From NCBI GenBank assembly GCA_041392305.1, contig JAWKMJ010000002.1:243544-307543 (forward strand): a DNA stretch of 64,000 nt. The letters are read 5' to 3'. The notes under the pieces are model-generated. The model saw only the letters and a list, made by a program, of their open reading frames with translations, was not told the origin of the DNA and did not search any database. Both the position numbers and the translations under genes were made by a program. The DNA comes from JAGQYP01 sp041392305 (GTDB lineage: Bacteria > Bacteroidota > Bacteroidia > Flavobacteriales_D > Crocinitomicaceae). Below, piece by piece: positions 43,468-52,054 of the stretch (positions within the stretch are counted from its first letter, which is position 1; every line of letters starts with the position of its first letter).

Positions 43468-44400
43468 ATGTCAATGGAAATCAGAGCCAACGGAAAATTA
43501 TTACTTACTGGAGAATACCTTGTGACAAAAGGAGCTAAGGCTTTAGCCATGCCACTGAAATACGGTCAGTCATTGTTTGTTTCACCTAACGAAAACCCAA
43601 GAACTTTGATTTGGGATTCGTATGAGATTGATGAAATCTGGTTTCGAGCAGAGATTGATATTTTTGATTTCGAAGTGAAATCTACCTCTGATCAGGTATT
43701 AAGCGATCGTCTGATAGAGATTTTGCAGGTAATCAAGGATCTGAAAGGGTCGGAATTTTTCATTTTGGCTAACAAGCATCTAACTACAAGATCGAACTTT
43801 AACTTCTTTTTAGGATTAGGTTCATCCTCTACACTTCTAAGCCTTTTAGCCCAGTATTTTGATATCGATATTTTTGATCTCTCAGATAATACATTTGGAG
43901 GTTCCGGGTATGATGTGGCATGTGCGACTTCCAAAGGTCCAATTATTTACCAAAATACGGATCATGGTAGGGAAGTGGAGGAAGTGAATTACAATCCTTT
44001 TTATAAAGACAATATTCTCTTTGTTTATTTAGGAAATAAGATGAATTCAAGATCCAGTTTGAGTTCGTTTAATTCATTAAACAGATGTAAAGAGGAGGAT
44101 GTACAAGCTTTTAATGAGATCACAGAAAGATGGTTGAAAGCTGAGTTTATTGAAGAAATTGAAGATCTAATTTTTGAATCTGAAGATAGATTATCCTACC
44201 TGCTGAACACAAAAACGGTTAAGGAAACGAGTTTCGACGATTACCCTTATTCGGTTAAGAGCCTAGGAGCATGGGGTGGAGACATGGTACTTGCTACCTA
44301 TCGTGACCGCAATGAAGCTGTTAAATATTTTAAATCCAAGGGTCATCCTGTAATGTACACTTTTCAGGACATGATCAATAGTCATAAAGTTTTATCATAA
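43468..44400 (+). CDS. GYDIA-family GHMP kinase (probable phosphomevalonate kinase)
   Basis: GHMP-superfamily kinase of 310 residues, starting at ATG 43468 (MSMEIRANGKLLLTGEYLV). The ATP loop is GLGSSSTLLSLLAQYF, followed by the diagnostic GSGYDVACATS (a GYDVA version of the GYDIA motif). The C-terminal Gly-rich motif is LGAWGGDMVLAT. Since a separate mevalonate kinase gene is present two genes on, this is the best candidate for the phosphomevalonate kinase step. That assignment is an inference from operon completeness. Its stop abuts the decarboxylase start. Confidence 0.85.
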   Translation: MSMEIRANGKLLLTGEYLVTKGAKALAMPLKYGQSLFVSPNENPRTLIWDSYEIDEIWFRAEIDIFDFEVKSTSDQVLSDRLIEILQVIKDLKGSEFFILANKHLTTRSNFNFFLGLGSSSTLLSLLAQYFDIDIFDLSDNTFGGSGYDVACATSKGPIIYQNTDHGREVEEVNYNPFYKDNILFVYLGNKMNSRSSLSSFNSLNRCKEEDVQAFNEITERWLKAEFIEEIEDLIFESEDRLSYLLNTKTVKETSFDDYPYSVKSLGAWGGDMVLATYRDRNEAVKYFKSKGHPVMYTFQDMINSHKVLS

Positions 44401-45495
44401 ATGAATATCGCAACACAAATTGAAAGCTTCAGAAATGAAGGTTTAAGGTTTAATAATATCCCGTCGGGTGAGTTGGTATGCCATTCTCCTTCGAATATTG
44501 CATTGGTTAAATATTGGGGTAAAATAGATGCGCAAATTCCTTGCAACCCTTCTATTTCATTCACTTTGAATAATGCAATCTCCAAGACGAAATTAAATTA
44601 TCAACCTAGTGAAAGTGGTAAATTTGAGCTTGAATTTTTGTTCGAAAACCAAAGAAATCCAAAATTTGAAGAGAAGATCATGAAGTTTTTCCAATCGATT
44701 AGTGAGGTATTTCCTTTTATTAATCAATTGAAGTTTTCTTTCGAATCTGAAAATACTTTCCCTCACTCTGCAGGTATTGCTTCTTCGGCAAGCGGAATGA
44801 GTGCGATTGCGATGATTCTTTGTGAATTGGAAAAGCAACATTTTGGAACACTTCAAGAGAAAGAAGAATATTTGCAGAAAGCGTCTTTTATTGCGCGTTT
44901 AGGATCTGGATCTGCATGTAGATCTGTGTACCCAGAACTTGCTTCTTGGGGAGAGATCAAAGGGTTTGACAACACCAGCAATTTATATGCAACTCAGATG
45001 AATGCAGAGGTGGACAATGTATTTGCAACATACCACGACGATATTCTTATTGTAGATAAAAAAGAAAAATCAGTTTCTTCAAGAGCAGGACATGATTTGA
45101 TGAATGGGAATCCATATGCAGAACCTAGATTTCAGCAGGGAAAAGAAAATGTGGTAAAGATCATTGACATCATGAAAGCAGGTGATTTAGATGCTTTCAA
45201 TAGCATTGTAGAATCAGAAGCCTTGACTTTACATGCCATGATGATGACGTCGAATCCATATTTTCTTTTGATGAGACCAAATACAGTAAAAATCATAGAG
45301 AAAATTTTCGCTTACAGAAATGATACCAAACTTCCAGTCTGTTTCACTTTGGATGCTGGACCAAACATTCATTTGCTTTATCCGGATTCCATCAAGATGG
45401 AAATCAAAACTTTCATCGAGGCTGAGTTGAGACCGCTAACCTACGAGAATACTATCATTGAGGATCACGTAGGTCAGGGTTCAAAAATCATCTAA
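44401..45495 (+). CDS. mvaD: Diphosphomevalonate decarboxylase
   Basis: ATP-dependent decarboxylation of mevalonate 5-diphosphate to isopentenyl diphosphate. The 364 residues include PSNIALVKYWGKID, FSFESENTFPHSAGIASSAS (the ATP loop), ARLGSGSACRSVYPELASWG with the substrate-binding Ser/Arg, and CFTLDAGPNIHLLYP with the catalytic Asp. The start codon begins one base after the previous stop; the next gene follows after 1 base. Confidence 0.94.
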   Translation: MNIATQIESFRNEGLRFNNIPSGELVCHSPSNIALVKYWGKIDAQIPCNPSISFTLNNAISKTKLNYQPSESGKFELEFLFENQRNPKFEEKIMKFFQSISEVFPFINQLKFSFESENTFPHSAGIASSASGMSAIAMILCELEKQHFGTLQEKEEYLQKASFIARLGSGSACRSVYPELASWGEIKGFDNTSNLYATQMNAEVDNVFATYHDDILIVDKKEKSVSSRAGHDLMNGNPYAEPRFQQGKENVVKIIDIMKAGDLDAFNSIVESEALTLHAMMMTSNPYFLLMRPNTVKIIEKIFAYRNDTKLPVCFTLDAGPNIHLLYPDSIKMEIKTFIEAELRPLTYENTIIEDHVGQGSKII

Positions 45496-45496
45496 G

Positions 45497-46447
45497 ATGG
45501 AAAAAGTAGATCAAACATTCATGTCAAAGATTTTACTCTTCGGAGAGTATAGTCTGATTCATGATTCTATGGCATTGAGTATTCCCTATGATGGGTTTCA
45601 AGGAGACTTAACATTTACTCCAAAAATTTTAGTCGGGGAAAAAGCAAAAATTTCTAATCAACATTTAGCCGAGTATGCTGAATTCATTAGAAAAGAGATT
45701 AATAACAGTGAGTTTCCTTTTGAATTCGATATAGATGAATTCGAAAAAGATATCAAAAATGGAATAGTTTTTGATAGTAATATTCCGCAGGGATTTGGAG
45801 TCGGAAGTTCTGGTGCTTTGATTGCAGTTTTGTACTCAACTTATGCGAAAGACCCGATATCCAATGAAAAGCAAAACACGGAAAAAGAAATGGCTACATT
45901 AAAATCACATTTTGCCTATATGGAATCCTATTTCCATGGTGTGAGTTCAGGAATGGATCCTTTGATCTGTTATTTGAACAAGCCAGTTCTTTTGGAAGGT
46001 AAACAAAACCTGAATTCAGTTGGTCTCCCAGAATTTAAAGCAGATTCAAAAAGAGCGATTTTCTTAATTGATACCGGCAAGCCCGGTAAAACGCAGCCTC
46101 TTGTAAATTTATTTTTGGAAAAATGTAAAGAGGAAGGGTATATCAAGAGCATCAAGGAAGAATTAATCCCTTTCAATAATTCTTGTATTAAATCCTTTTT
46201 AAAAGGGGAGGCAACCGAGATGTTCTCAAATTTGAAAGAACTGTCGCGCTATTTGCTTTCCAATTTGACCCCTATGATTCCTGAACAATTTCACAAAGTT
46301 TGGGAAAAAGGCATTCAAACTGGGAATTATTATTTGAAACTGTGTGGTTCTGGTGGAGGAGGATTTATCCTTGGGTTTACTGAAGATATTGAAAAAGCGA
46401 AAAATGAACTTAAAGAGTATAGCTTAAAAGTTGTACATCAATTTTAA
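45497..46447 (+). CDS. Mevalonate kinase
   Basis: Phosphorylates mevalonate. The 316 residues are of the GHMP fold: SKILLFGEYSLIHDSMALSIP at the N-terminus, ATP loop IPQGFGVGSSGALIAVLYS, HGVSSGMDPLICYLNKPVL with the catalytic Asp, and the C-terminal LKLCGSGGGGFILGF. Translation may start at ATG 45497 or at the internal ATG (MSKILLF) nine codons on. It is 6 bases from the polyprenyl synthetase gene. Confidence 0.92.
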   Translation: MEKVDQTFMSKILLFGEYSLIHDSMALSIPYDGFQGDLTFTPKILVGEKAKISNQHLAEYAEFIRKEINNSEFPFEFDIDEFEKDIKNGIVFDSNIPQGFGVGSSGALIAVLYSTYAKDPISNEKQNTEKEMATLKSHFAYMESYFHGVSSGMDPLICYLNKPVLLEGKQNLNSVGLPEFKADSKRAIFLIDTGKPGKTQPLVNLFLEKCKEEGYIKSIKEELIPFNNSCIKSFLKGEATEMFSNLKELSRYLLSNLTPMIPEQFHKVWEKGIQTGNYYLKLCGSGGGGFILGFTEDIEKAKNELKEYSLKVVHQF

Positions 46448-46453
46448 TGAATA

Positions 46454-46909
46454 TTGGATATGAAAGTAATGGAAAGAACACAAAGTAATTTACTTCCGGT
46501 TTTTGAGACCTACTTGGAAGAAACAGGATTTTCAAAAGAGCCAAAATTACTTTATGATTCCTATCAACATATTATGTCGATTAAAGGAAAAAGAATCAGA
46601 CCACTTTTAACTTTAATCGCTTGTGAAGCCTTTTCAGGAGATGTTAATAAAGCGTTGCCAGTAGCCGCTGCGATTGAAGTATTCCACAATTTCACTTTGG
46701 TTCATGACGATATTATGGACAATGCTGATGTAAGAAGAGGAAAACCTGCTGTTCATACAAAGTTCGGAGTCAACCAAGCAATAATCTGTGGAGATGCTAT
46801 GGCGTCACACTCTTATAAGCAGTTATGCCATATTAAAGATCATGCAAATTTTGGAGACATTGTTTGTTTGTTTACTCGAACCGCTTCTGAAATCATGGAT
46901 GGTCAGTAA
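46454..46909 (+). pseudogene. Polyprenyl synthetase, N-terminal half (frameshifted gene)
   Basis: Encodes residues 1-151 of a trans-isoprenyl diphosphate synthase (farnesyl/geranylgeranyl type), including the chain-length region and first Asp-rich motif DDIMDNADVRRGKPA. The frame stops at TAA 46907 just after IMDGQ. One added A near 46905 would restore G-Q-V-N-D-M-D-F-E and join the next fragment, matching the usual family sequence. The gene thus carries a single-base deletion, real or from sequencing. As the presumed only prenyl transferase of the operon it should be essential, which favours an error. Confidence 0.85.
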
Positions 46910-46914
46910 ACGAC

Positions 46915-47466
46915 ATGGATTTCGAAACCAGAAATGAAGTAGAAGAGGAGGAGTATTTGACTATGATTAAATACAAAACTTCTGTTCTTTTAGCTGCAGC
47001 GCTACAACTTGGAGCTCAGGTAGCTGGAGCTTCTTCAGAGGATCAAGAAAATCTTTACAATTTTGGATTGAATTTGGGATTGGCATTCCAGATTAAAGAT
47101 GATTGGTTAGATACTTACGGAGAAGCTGATAAAGTTGGTAAAAAGATCGGGGGAGATATTTTAAATAATAAAAAAACACATTTATTGGTTACTGCAATGA
47201 ATTCAGCATCTGAGGATCAAATGAAAGAATTCGAAAGACTATTTGAAGTGACTAATGAAAATGAAAAAATTGATGGTGTAATGAAATTGTATGATCAATT
47301 AGAGATCAATCGAAAGACTTATGCTAAGATGGAGCAGTTATATGCTGATTCCCTCACTTATTTGGAAAAAGTGAATGGGACCAAACAAGGAGGCTTTACA
47401 GGATTTAGCTCATTCTGTTTATCACAGAGATTTTTAATTCGCGACGAATACGATTTTCATGTGTAA
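46915..47466 (+). pseudogene. Polyprenyl synthetase, C-terminal half (frameshifted gene)
   Basis: Contains the second Asp-rich motif FQIKDDWLD, KYKTSVLLAAALQLGAQ and KKIGGDILNNKKTHLL. The last 28 residues do not look like the family. Dropping one base near 47386 gives instead KEALQDLAHSVYHRDF with a stop at 47435-47437, a typical ending. The true gene would then be about 46454-47437 with one deletion and one insertion. The initial ATG here is internal to the original frame and is probably not a real start. Confidence 0.83.
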
Positions 47467-47470
47467 ATAG

Positions 47471-47510
47471 GCCGGGATTGGAGACTTCGTGTTTCTGCCC
47501 GGTTTTTTTG
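47471..47510 (+). terminator. Terminator of the mevalonate operon
   Basis: GCCGGG (47471-47476) pairs with CCCGGT (47498-47503) across a 21-base loop, followed by seven T. Confidence 0.8.
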
Positions 47511-47575
47511 TGTCCAAATGAACCAATTTATTCTTAACTTGTACAGACTGGTATATTATTAAAAATCAGTTTGCT

Positions 47576-48280
47576 ATGAGACTATCAATTGGAACGCCGT
47601 GTAATGAGAATTGGGATGAAATGACTCCCCAAGATAAAGGTAGATTTGCCAAAAATGTGAAAAATAGGTTTACGCAGATCTAACCAAAGCAGATGATCGA
47701 GAGATTCTTGCATTTTTAGAAAACAAGGACGAAAAGGTTTGTGGTCGTTTAACTCGATTTCAATTGAATCATGATTTTTTGAAAAGTCTCCGGTCTCATC
47801 AAATTCTTTAATCGATATATAGCCGCCTCTTTTACTTTATTAGCGCTGTCTCCGGCAGTTGTGGCTCAAAACAATGATTTAAATCTTGCTCATCCTATTG
47901 AATTTGCGCAGGTTGACATCCTTCACCAAAAAATGCAAGGAGCTGTGGCGATAACTCATGATTATACCTTGAAGTTAGTAGATCACAACGGTAAGTCTCT
48001 TAAAAATGCTTGGGTAAGTGTAGAGGGATATGAAAATCGTATGCAAGCAGATGAGCATGGTGTAATACGTTTTGACTTTCCACAGGGGGTGAAAGAAAAT
48101 GAGATAACACTTTACATTTCCTTCAATTATCAGCATGGAGAAATCAGTATAGAAAGAACAAATACGCCCATAACGAAAGAAATAAGAGTCGAATTGACGG
48201 AGGAAATATTAATGGGAGATATTGCACCTATTGAAGAAACCCCCATTGAACCGGTTAAAAAATGTGAAAAGAAGAAATAA
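47576..48280 (+). pseudogene. Broken paralogue of the downstream Cys-motif/carboxypeptidase-regulatory protein
   Basis: Starts at ATG 47576 as MRLSIGTPCNENWDEMTPQDKGRF, parallel to the intact gene at 48293. The frame is lost at 47645-47647 (one T missing from TTTTGC), meets TAG at 47665 where the paralogue has Ile, and changes again near 47788 (one extra base). With these repaired it reads CQKCEK, then VYADLTKADDREILAFLE, a membrane-like segment (YIAASFTLLALSPAVVAQ), and a beta-rich regulatory domain to 48280. The part from the GTG at 47861 is an open frame of 139 residues. Decay or sequencing error are both possible. Confidence 0.8.
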
Positions 48281-48292
48281 AAAATAGAAACC

Positions 48293-48973
48293 ATGAAAAT
48301 TCAAATAGATAAACCTTGTCATGAGAATTGGGATGCAATGACTCCAAAGGAGCAAGGAAGATACTGTAAGGCTTGTGAAAAGATAGTAATCGATCTTACG
48401 AAATATTCGGATCAAGAGATAATTGATTTTTTTAAGCAAAAGGAATACAATAAATGTGGACAGTTGAATCATTCTCAAATAGATCGACAGTTGATTCCTC
48501 ATGTTGAAACTAGTGGACAAAAGATCAGAAAAGGATTGATTGCGGCCTCTCTTTTGGGTTCGGTATTCACTTTTACCTCCGCTCAAAACCATGTGCCTCA
48601 GAATTATGTGGAAATACAGGATCAGTCTCAGGCGGATGAAACGGATACCCAAGAAAAGAACCTGCTAGAAGAAACGGTATTGTTTCAGATAAAGGGAAAA
48701 GTGGTTGATCAAAATGGGAAGCCGATTAAAGATGCTCGTGTGGTGATTAATGTAGACGAGACAAAAACAAATAAAAACGGGGAATTTCAGCTGAGTGTGG
48801 GGATTTATGAATCAGAGTCGTTGGATGTTTATGTTCACATTTATGCAAGTGGTATGAATACCAAGAAAATCCCTCTTAGTTTAAATTTTGATGAAACCAA
48901 TGTAGATATGGGGAACATCAGTATGATGGAGGAAAAGTGCATGGTAAAAGGAAAAATGGAAGTAGTAGATTAA
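48293..48973 (+). CDS. Cys-motif protein with carboxypeptidase-regulatory-like domain
   Basis: The 226-residue protein has an N-terminal cytoplasmic-type module PCHENWDAMTPKEQGRYCKACEKIV-style, with Cys at PCHENW, a C-x-x-C (YCKAC) and later NKCGQL. This is a pattern I know from flavobacterial proteins of unknown role and may bind metal. One membrane helix follows (about 82-99, GLIAASLLGSVFTFTSA), then an extracytoplasmic CarboxypepD_reg-like beta domain (IKGKVVDQNGKPIKDARVVI). It is a tandem paralogue of the broken gene immediately upstream, 12 bases away. Function unknown. Confidence 0.8.
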   Translation: MKIQIDKPCHENWDAMTPKEQGRYCKACEKIVIDLTKYSDQEIIDFFKQKEYNKCGQLNHSQIDRQLIPHVETSGQKIRKGLIAASLLGSVFTFTSAQNHVPQNYVEIQDQSQADETDTQEKNLLEETVLFQIKGKVVDQNGKPIKDARVVINVDETKTNKNGEFQLSVGIYESESLDVYVHIYASGMNTKKIPLSLNFDETNVDMGNISMMEEKCMVKGKMEVVD

Positions 48974-48978
48974 AACAA

Positions 48979-49010
48979 AAAAGGGCCTCAAATTGAAGCC
49001 CTTTTTTTTA
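48979..49010. terminator. Bidirectional terminator between the Cys-motif gene and gcvP
   Basis: AAGGGC / GCCCTT with further pairing in the loop, a T-run on the plus strand and an A-run before it (T-run on the minus strand). The gcvP stop codon (49008-49010) lies within its edge. Confidence 0.85.
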
Positions 49011-51860
49011 TGCTATTTCGTATTCTTCTATACTCGGGCAAGTACAAATCAAGTTTCGATCTCCATGAGCATTGTCCACTCTTCTTACCGGAACCCAATA
49101 TTTCCAATCATTTAAATAACTAACCGGGTAAGCCGCTTGTTCTTTAGAATAAGCATGTTTCCATTCACCTTTGATTAGGCAATCAGCTGTATGAGGAGCA
49201 TTTTTAAGAACATTGTCTTCCTTGTCTGCTTTTCCTTCCTCAATCTCTCTGATTTCCTCACGAATTTGTTTCATCGCCAAAATGAATCGATCCAATTCTG
49301 CTTTGTCCTCTGACTCTGTTGGTTCAACCATCAGGGTGCCAGCAACAGGGAAAGAAACCGTTGGAGCATGGAATCCATAATCGATTAGTCTTTTCGCAAT
49401 ATCTGCTACTTCTACTCCCGCTGTTTTTTTGAAATCTCTACAATCCAAAATCATCTCGTGAGCCACTGTATTGTTTTTACCACTATACAATGTGCTATAA
49501 TGACCTTCCAATTGTGATTTCAAATAATTCGCATTTACGATTGCCATTTTAGTTGAATCTTTTAGTCCTTCTGCTCCCAACATTTTAATGTAAGCGTAAG
49601 AAATCAATGTAACTAATGCCGATCCATGATGAGCTGCAGATATTCCATGAATGGCTTTTGCACCACCTGTCGGAATAACCGCATTAGAAGGTAAAAAGGG
49701 AACCAGATGAGCAGCTACACCAATTGGACCAACTCCAGGACCTCCACCACCGTGAGGAATTGCGAATGTTTTATGTAAGTTTAAGTGACAAACATCAGCT
49801 CCAATATTTCCTGGATTTGTTAATGCAACTTGCGCATTCATATTTGCTCCATCCATATAAACTTGTCCACCATGTTGGTGAATGATTGCAGTCATTTCTC
49901 TTACACCCTCTTCATAAACACCATGTGTTGAAGGATAAGTAATCATTAAAGCTGCTAATTCATTGGAATATTGTTCTGCTTTTTCTTTTAGATCATTGCT
50001 ATCGATATTTCCATCATCATCGCACTTAACAACCACAACTTCCATTCCAGCCATCACTGCTGAAGCCGGATTCGTTCCGTGTGCAGATGATGGGATTAAA
50101 ACTATATTTCTATGATGATCTCCATTGTCTTCATGATAGGCTCGGATTACAGCAAGTCCAGCATATTCACCTTGAGCACCTGAGTTCGGTTGCAAAGACA
50201 TTCCAGCAAATCCTGTTACTTCGCAAAGATCATTTTCTAGCCCTTCAAACATCTCCTGATATCCCTGAGCTTGATCGATCGGTACGAATGGATGAAGATT
50301 CGCAAATTCTGGCCACGTAATGGGCATTAATTCACTTGCAGCATTCAATTTCATCGTACAGCTACCTAAAGAAATCATAGAGTGAACCAGTGAAATATCC
50401 TTATTCTCTAGTTTTTTCAAATATCTCATCATTTGAGATTCTGAATGATGAGAGTTAAATACTTCATGCGTAAAGATCTCATCTTTTCTTAGGTCTGTAC
50501 TTAGTGTGATCGCAGCATTATCAAATTCAGCAACTGCAATCGAATTGGCTCCTTTAATTTCGGCAAACACATTATAAAGATTAGCTAAATCCTTAGCTGA
50601 AGCAACTTCGTTCATTGCGATTGAAAATCCACCATCAAAATAAGCAAGATTAATTCCATTCTTCTCAGCGATTGCTTTAATGTTCTCAGAAGATTCAAAA
50701 GATACGGTATCAAAGTACTTGTTATTGATTCTTTTGTATCCTAATTTATCTAGTTCAGTTGCAATCCAAGAAGTCTTTTTATGAATGCTTTCAGCGATTT
50801 CTCGCATTCCTTTTGGTCCATGATAGCATACATACATTCCTGCCATAACAGCCAGTAGAGCCTGCGCAGTACAAATATTTGACGTTGCTTTATCTCTTTT
50901 AATATGTTGCTCTCTGGTTTGCAAAGCCATTCTTAAGGCTCTGTTTCCATCCGCATCAATAGATACTCCAATAATTCTACCTGGAATATGTCTTTTATAA
51001 TCCTCTTTTGTTGCAAAGAAAGCGGCATGTGGTCCTCCATATCCCATTGGAACACCAAATCTTTGTGTATTTCCAAAAACTACATCGGCTCCTAGAGATC
51101 CTGGTGATTTCAATAAAACCAAAGACATTACATCGGCACCAACAGCAACTTTTACTTCTTGAGCATGAGCTTTGGCGATGAAACTTTCCAGATTGATTAC
51201 TTCTCCGTATTTATTGGTGTATTGAACTAATGCTCCAAAAAATTCGTTTCCAATAGCAAAAGATTCAGGATCTTCAATAATCAATTCGATGCCAAGATTT
51301 TTTGCCCTTCCTTCAAGACAGTCAATGGTTTGAGGGAAAACATTTTTTGAAATAAAGAATTTATTCTTCCCTTCTTTTATTTCAGCTCTGGATCTGGAAT
51401 TGAAGAACATGATCATTGCTTCCGTAGCAGCTGTCGCTTCGTCTAATAGGGATGCATTCGCAATTTCCATTCCTGTTAGATCAGATATCATCGTTTGAAA
51501 GTTCAACAATGCTTCCAATCTTCCTTGAGAAATTTCTGCTTGGTAAGGTGTGTAGGCTGTATACCATCCTGGATTTTCAAGTACATTTCTTAAAATGACA
51601 GAAGGTGTTACCGTTGGATGGTAACCCAATCCAATATAGGTATCATATAATTTGTTCTTAGAGGCTAACTCCTGAATGTGATTTAAATACTCTTGTTCGG
51701 TCATAGCTGGTGCCATTTCCAAATCCTTCGCTAAGCGGATCTCAGAAGGAATGGTTTTGTCGATAAGCTCATCTATGCTTTTAACACCAATGGCGGAGAT
51801 CATTTCTTGAGTCTCTGCTGCGTTTGGACCAATATGTCTGTGTGAAAATTTTGTACTCAT
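49008..51860 (-). CDS. gcvP: Glycine dehydrogenase (decarboxylating), P-protein
   Basis: PLP enzyme of the glycine cleavage system; it decarboxylates glycine and passes the aminomethyl group to H-protein lipoate. The 950 residues fit a single-chain P-protein with both homologous halves. RHIGPNAAE is at the N-terminus, the LGYHPTVTPSVILRNVLENP region lies near residue 80, and the PLP lysine is in LNLHKTFAIPHGGGGPGVGP in the second half. The frame is intact, in contrast to several neighbours. gcvT and gcvH are not in the window. Confidence 0.97.
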   Translation of the reverse strand: MSTKFSHRHIGPNAAETQEMISAIGVKSIDELIDKTIPSEIRLAKDLEMAPAMTEQEYLNHIQELASKNKLYDTYIGLGYHPTVTPSVILRNVLENPGWYTAYTPYQAEISQGRLEALLNFQTMISDLTGMEIANASLLDEATAATEAMIMFFNSRSRAEIKEGKNKFFISKNVFPQTIDCLEGRAKNLGIELIIEDPESFAIGNEFFGALVQYTNKYGEVINLESFIAKAHAQEVKVAVGADVMSLVLLKSPGSLGADVVFGNTQRFGVPMGYGGPHAAFFATKEDYKRHIPGRIIGVSIDADGNRALRMALQTREQHIKRDKATSNICTAQALLAVMAGMYVCYHGPKGMREIAESIHKKTSWIATELDKLGYKRINNKYFDTVSFESSENIKAIAEKNGINLAYFDGGFSIAMNEVASAKDLANLYNVFAEIKGANSIAVAEFDNAAITLSTDLRKDEIFTHEVFNSHHSESQMMRYLKKLENKDISLVHSMISLGSCTMKLNAASELMPITWPEFANLHPFVPIDQAQGYQEMFEGLENDLCEVTGFAGMSLQPNSGAQGEYAGLAVIRAYHEDNGDHHRNIVLIPSSAHGTNPASAVMAGMEVVVVKCDDDGNIDSNDLKEKAEQYSNELAALMITYPSTHGVYEEGVREMTAIIHQHGGQVYMDGANMNAQVALTNPGNIGADVCHLNLHKTFAIPHGGGGPGVGPIGVAAHLVPFLPSNAVIPTGGAKAIHGISAAHHGSALVTLISYAYIKMLGAEGLKDSTKMAIVNANYLKSQLEGHYSTLYSGKNNTVAHEMILDCRDFKKTAGVEVADIAKRLIDYGFHAPTVSFPVAGTLMVEPTESEDKAELDRFILAMKQIREEIREIEEGKADKEDNVLKNAPHTADCLIKGEWKHAYSKEQAAYPVSYLNDWKYWVPVRRVDNAHGDRNLICTCPSIEEYEIA

Positions 51861-51999
51861 AATGCTTTCTCTTTGTTAATTTCAGCCTCTTTCAGAGGAA
51901 GACGTAAAGATAATTTATTTTTAACAGATTTCGCAGATTGTAGTTTGTAGAATTTAACGAATTCTGATGATCTTAACATTATTCAAGGTTTTTGTGAAA

Positions 52000-52029
52000 A
52001 TAAAAAGAGGGCGAAATGTGCCCCCTTTT
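52000..52029 (-). terminator. Terminator of the broken T9SS protein gene
   Basis: Minus-strand stem of about ten pairs (AAAAGGGGGC / GCCCTCTTTT, one wobble), with T after it, 26 bases past the stop at 52055. Confidence 0.83.
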
Positions 52030-52054
52030 AAAGTCAAATTGAAATGTATTTTAT

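Noticed and set aside
46890..46920. Programmed ribosomal frameshift in the polyprenyl synthetase gene
   Set aside because: No slippery heptamer or downstream structure is visible at the junction, and a second, compensating indel occurs near 47386; accidental indels explain both.
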